In this document: piece by piece, positions 6,658 through 7,389 of the stretch
How the letters are laid out: each line of letters opens with the position of its first letter
Numbering within the stretch: position 1 is the first letter of the stretch
DNA from: an uncultured Collinsella sp.
GTDB lineage: Bacteria; Actinomycetota; Coriobacteriia; Coriobacteriales; Coriobacteriaceae
Direction of reading: 5' to 3'
DNA length: 7,389 nucleotides
Assembly (NCBI GenBank): GCA_947003675.1
Contig: CAMQPJ010000061.1
Location: forward strand, 1-7,389
The notes under the pieces: generated by a model
What the model was told of the DNA's origin: nothing
What the model saw: the letters and a program-made list of their open reading frames with translations, nothing else
Database searches by the model: none
Made by a program: the position numbers and the translations under genes

Positions 6658-7024
6658 GGACAATTTTGGAAAATTTCGCAATCGCGGCGCGGGCCGCCAT
6701 CCGCCCAACGGCCGTCTTGCCGGCGCCAGGCCCATTACCGGGGCCAATCGCGCTCCCGCCGACCCGGCGATTTCAAAACCATGCCGGTTTACGGGGCCAG
6801 GCCGGGAACCCCCGAGCATGCCGTCATCGGTAAAATCAAAACCGCAGGTAGACGGCTTGCGCATTCCGTGAAATGCAGGGTATGGACGGCCGGTCCGGGT
6901 CCAGCCCCGTAATCCGGCATAGTTTTGAAACGGTTCTTGTCAACCAGCATAATCTTTTACGTGGATTTGAACTGCAAACGTTTATCAAAGCAATTTGGCA
7001 GGCATATGGAGTGGGAACTATGGC
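6658..7024. other. Non-coding stretch between the two tRNA units
   Basis: About 367 bases with no credible gene on either strand: short open frames here lack ribosome binding sites and run into tRNA or inverted-repeat sequence. It holds the 160-bp inverted-repeat element at 6771-6930 and small GC-rich palindromes (for example GGCCC/GGGCC around 6729-6745 and GCATT/AATGC at 6861-6876). A more AT-rich tail at about 6931-7024 is visibly different in base composition from the GC-rich left half. Confidence 0.7.
6771..6930. repeat. 160-bp element bounded by 27-bp inverted repeats
   Basis: The left arm 6771-6797 (starts TTTCAAAACCATGCCGG, ends ACGGGGC) is matched in reverse complement by 6904-6930 at 25 of 27 positions. 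Weaker symmetry with small gaps continues inward for about 12 more bases. TCAAAACC recurs at 6836-6843, followed by a degenerate version of the arm. The internal 106 bases hold small hairpins and no gene. No target-site duplication is visible at the ends. It could be a small transposon-derived element (MITE), a REP-like intergenic repeat, or a structured RNA; nothing here decides between these. Confidence 0.75.
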
Positions 7025-7051
7025 AAAAAGAAGCCGGGCTATTTGCCCGGC
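7025..7051 (-). terminator. Intrinsic terminator of the CAT-anticodon tRNA
   Basis: On the minus strand GCCGGGC-AAATA-GCCCGGC, a perfect 7-bp GC-rich stem with a 5-base loop, is followed directly by TTCTTTTT. It starts 12 nt after the encoded CCA of the tRNA. A strong, textbook terminator. Confidence 0.95.
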
Positions 7052-7063
7052 CCCTTGATTCTC

Positions 7064-7139
7064 TGGTGGGCCCTCCGGGATTCGAACCCAGAACCCAGGG
7101 ATTATGAGTCCCCTGCGCTAACCGTTGCGCCAAGAGCCC
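7064..7139 (-). tRNA. tRNA with CAT anticodon (elongator Met or Ile2)
   Basis: A complete 76-base tRNA with an encoded CCA. The acceptor stem GGGCTCT pairs with AGGGCCC (one U-G), the D arm is GCGC/GCGC, the anticodon stem GGGGA/TCCCT with loop CTCATAA, and the T arm CTGGG-TTCGAAT-CCCGG; discriminator A73. The fully paired G1-C72 end excludes initiator tRNA-fMet, which has a mismatch there. It is either elongator tRNA-Met or tRNA-Ile2, whose C34 is changed to lysidine by TilS to read AUA. The C4-G69 pair is shared with known tRNA-Ile2 species, a weak hint only. An automatic annotation would probably call it tRNA-Met. Confidence 0.93.
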
Positions 7140-7203
7140 TTATAAAATGGCGTGTGCGATAGAGGCCAATAGAACAGATCCCTATCTTGAACCACGTCGT
7201 GAA

Positions 7204-7232
7204 ATACTACCATGCACGCGGCGCCCGTTCAA
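7204..7232 (-). promoter_or_regulatory. Probable promoter of the CAT-anticodon tRNA
   Basis: On the minus strand, -35 TTGAAC (7227-7232), a 17-bp spacer and -10 TAGTAT (7204-7209). It is the best match upstream of the tRNA and predicts a leader of roughly 55-60 bases, longer than for tRNA-Ala. The -35 box lies only 4 bp from the end of the direct repeat and overlaps the stop codon of the ABC-F stub. Confidence 0.65.
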
Positions 7233-7261
7233 CGGACGATCTTGTCGACCAGGAGGATCAT
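7229..7261 (-). pseudogene. 10-codon remnant of the ABC-F gene start
   Basis: Copy 2 of the direct repeat keeps the ABC-F ribosome binding site, ATG and first eight codons (MILLVDKI), then leaves homology and reads V-R-stop. The full gene continues differently ([13 protein letters not shown]). It is a truncated duplicate of the start of the gene at 6468. It could still be translated if transcribed, but a terminator lies just upstream. Confidence 0.9.
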
Positions 7262-7292
7262 GGTGCCGCCTTTGACCTTATGTGCCTATATG

Positions 7293-7321
7293 AAAAAAGG
7301 CCCCAACTTGCGTTGGAGCCT
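7293..7321 (-). terminator. Intrinsic terminator of the second tRNA-Ala copy
   Basis: Identical to the terminator at 6500-6528: 10-bp stem, GCAA loop and U run. It ends transcription from the upstream tRNA-Ala copy before the ABC-F stub. Confidence 0.93.
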
Positions 7322-7336
7322 CATTCAATGCTCGGG

Positions 7337-7389
7337 TGGAGACGAGGGGGATCGAACCCCTGACCTCTTGACTGCCAGTCAAGCGCTCT
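7337..7389 (-). tRNA. Partial second tRNA-Ala (GGC), cut by the window edge
   Basis: The 53 bases from about position 21 to the discriminator are identical to the tRNA-Ala at 6544-6616, including the GGC anticodon loop and T arm. The 5' acceptor strand and most of the D arm are outside the window, so whether it is intact cannot be seen. Confidence 0.93.

Larger units (their letters stand above)
7237..7389. repeat. Direct repeat, copy 2 (runs to the window edge)
   Basis: Second copy of 6444-6596, one mismatch in 153. Its left end is sharp and abuts the promoter of the CAT tRNA. The right end is beyond the window, so the true repeat may be longer. Confidence 0.97.

Noticed and set aside
6607..6864. 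Minus-strand open frame of 85 codons in the gap between tRNA units
   Set aside because: Runs into tRNA-Ala, crosses its promoter, and is partly made of the inverted-repeat arm; no ribosome binding site.
6317..6871. Plus-strand open frame of 184 codons across tRNA-Ala and the ABC-F start
   Set aside because: Reads through a tRNA, a terminator and the antisense of ABC-F; the peptide segment over the tRNA is the familiar spurious product of such regions.
6658..7024. CRISPR array or tandem repeats
   Set aside because: There are no regularly spaced identical repeats; the repeated motifs form one inverted pair plus one degenerate copy.
6444..7389. Integrative element with tRNA-Ala attachment sites
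   Set aside because: The repeats are only 793 bp apart with no integrase or cargo gene between them, and homology extends 100 bp past the tRNA into the ABC-F gene, unlike a typical att core.

Overview
The window looks like a chromosomal segment of a high-GC Gram-positive, most likely a coriobacterium such as Collinsella. The reasons are the high G+C, strong AAGGAGG-type ribosome binding sites, the gene set and order, and the protein sequences, which I recognise as Collinsella-like from general knowledge. No database search was possible. Every gene I can support is on the minus strand, so the biological reading order runs from high to low coordinates.

Layout in transcription order. (1) 7389-6500 is a tRNA region: a partial tRNA-Ala copy cut by the window edge, its terminator, a 10-codon stub of an ABC-F gene, a promoter, a CAT-anticodon tRNA with a strong terminator, about 370 bases of non-coding DNA holding a 160-bp inverted-repeat element, then promoter, tRNA-Ala(GGC) and terminator. 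(2) 6468-4435 is a large ABC-F ATPase (ribosome-associated, YdiF/YheS-like). (3) 4448-3459 holds a 98-residue membrane protein with a GTG start and an M50-type (site-2-protease-like) membrane metalloprotease. (4) 3374-1831 is scpA-scpB, the kleisin and winged-helix subunits of the SMC condensin. (5) 1844-870 is an RluB-type 23S rRNA pseudouridine synthase. (6) 802-116 is cytidylate kinase cmk. (7) 112-1 is the beginning of a membrane protein that is probably the PlsC-type acyltransferase often found after cmk.

The genes are tightly packed: two 14-bp start/stop overlaps, gaps of 3, 9 and 11 nt, and only two wider gaps (84 and 67 nt). They could be one long transcript joining ribosome function (ABC-F, RluB), chromosome segregation (ScpAB), nucleotide supply (Cmk) and lipid synthesis (PlsC). 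The scpA-scpB-rluB-cmk order is a familiar housekeeping cluster in Gram-positives.

The coding part is ordinary. The unusual part is the right end: a 153-bp direct repeat (152/153 identical, 793 bp apart) carrying the tRNA-Ala gene, its terminator and the first eight codons of the ABC-F gene, best explained by tandem duplication of a tRNA pair; and a 160-bp element with 27-bp inverted termini (25/27 matching). I found no CRISPR array, transposase, integrase, toxin-antitoxin or defence gene, and no convincing new system.
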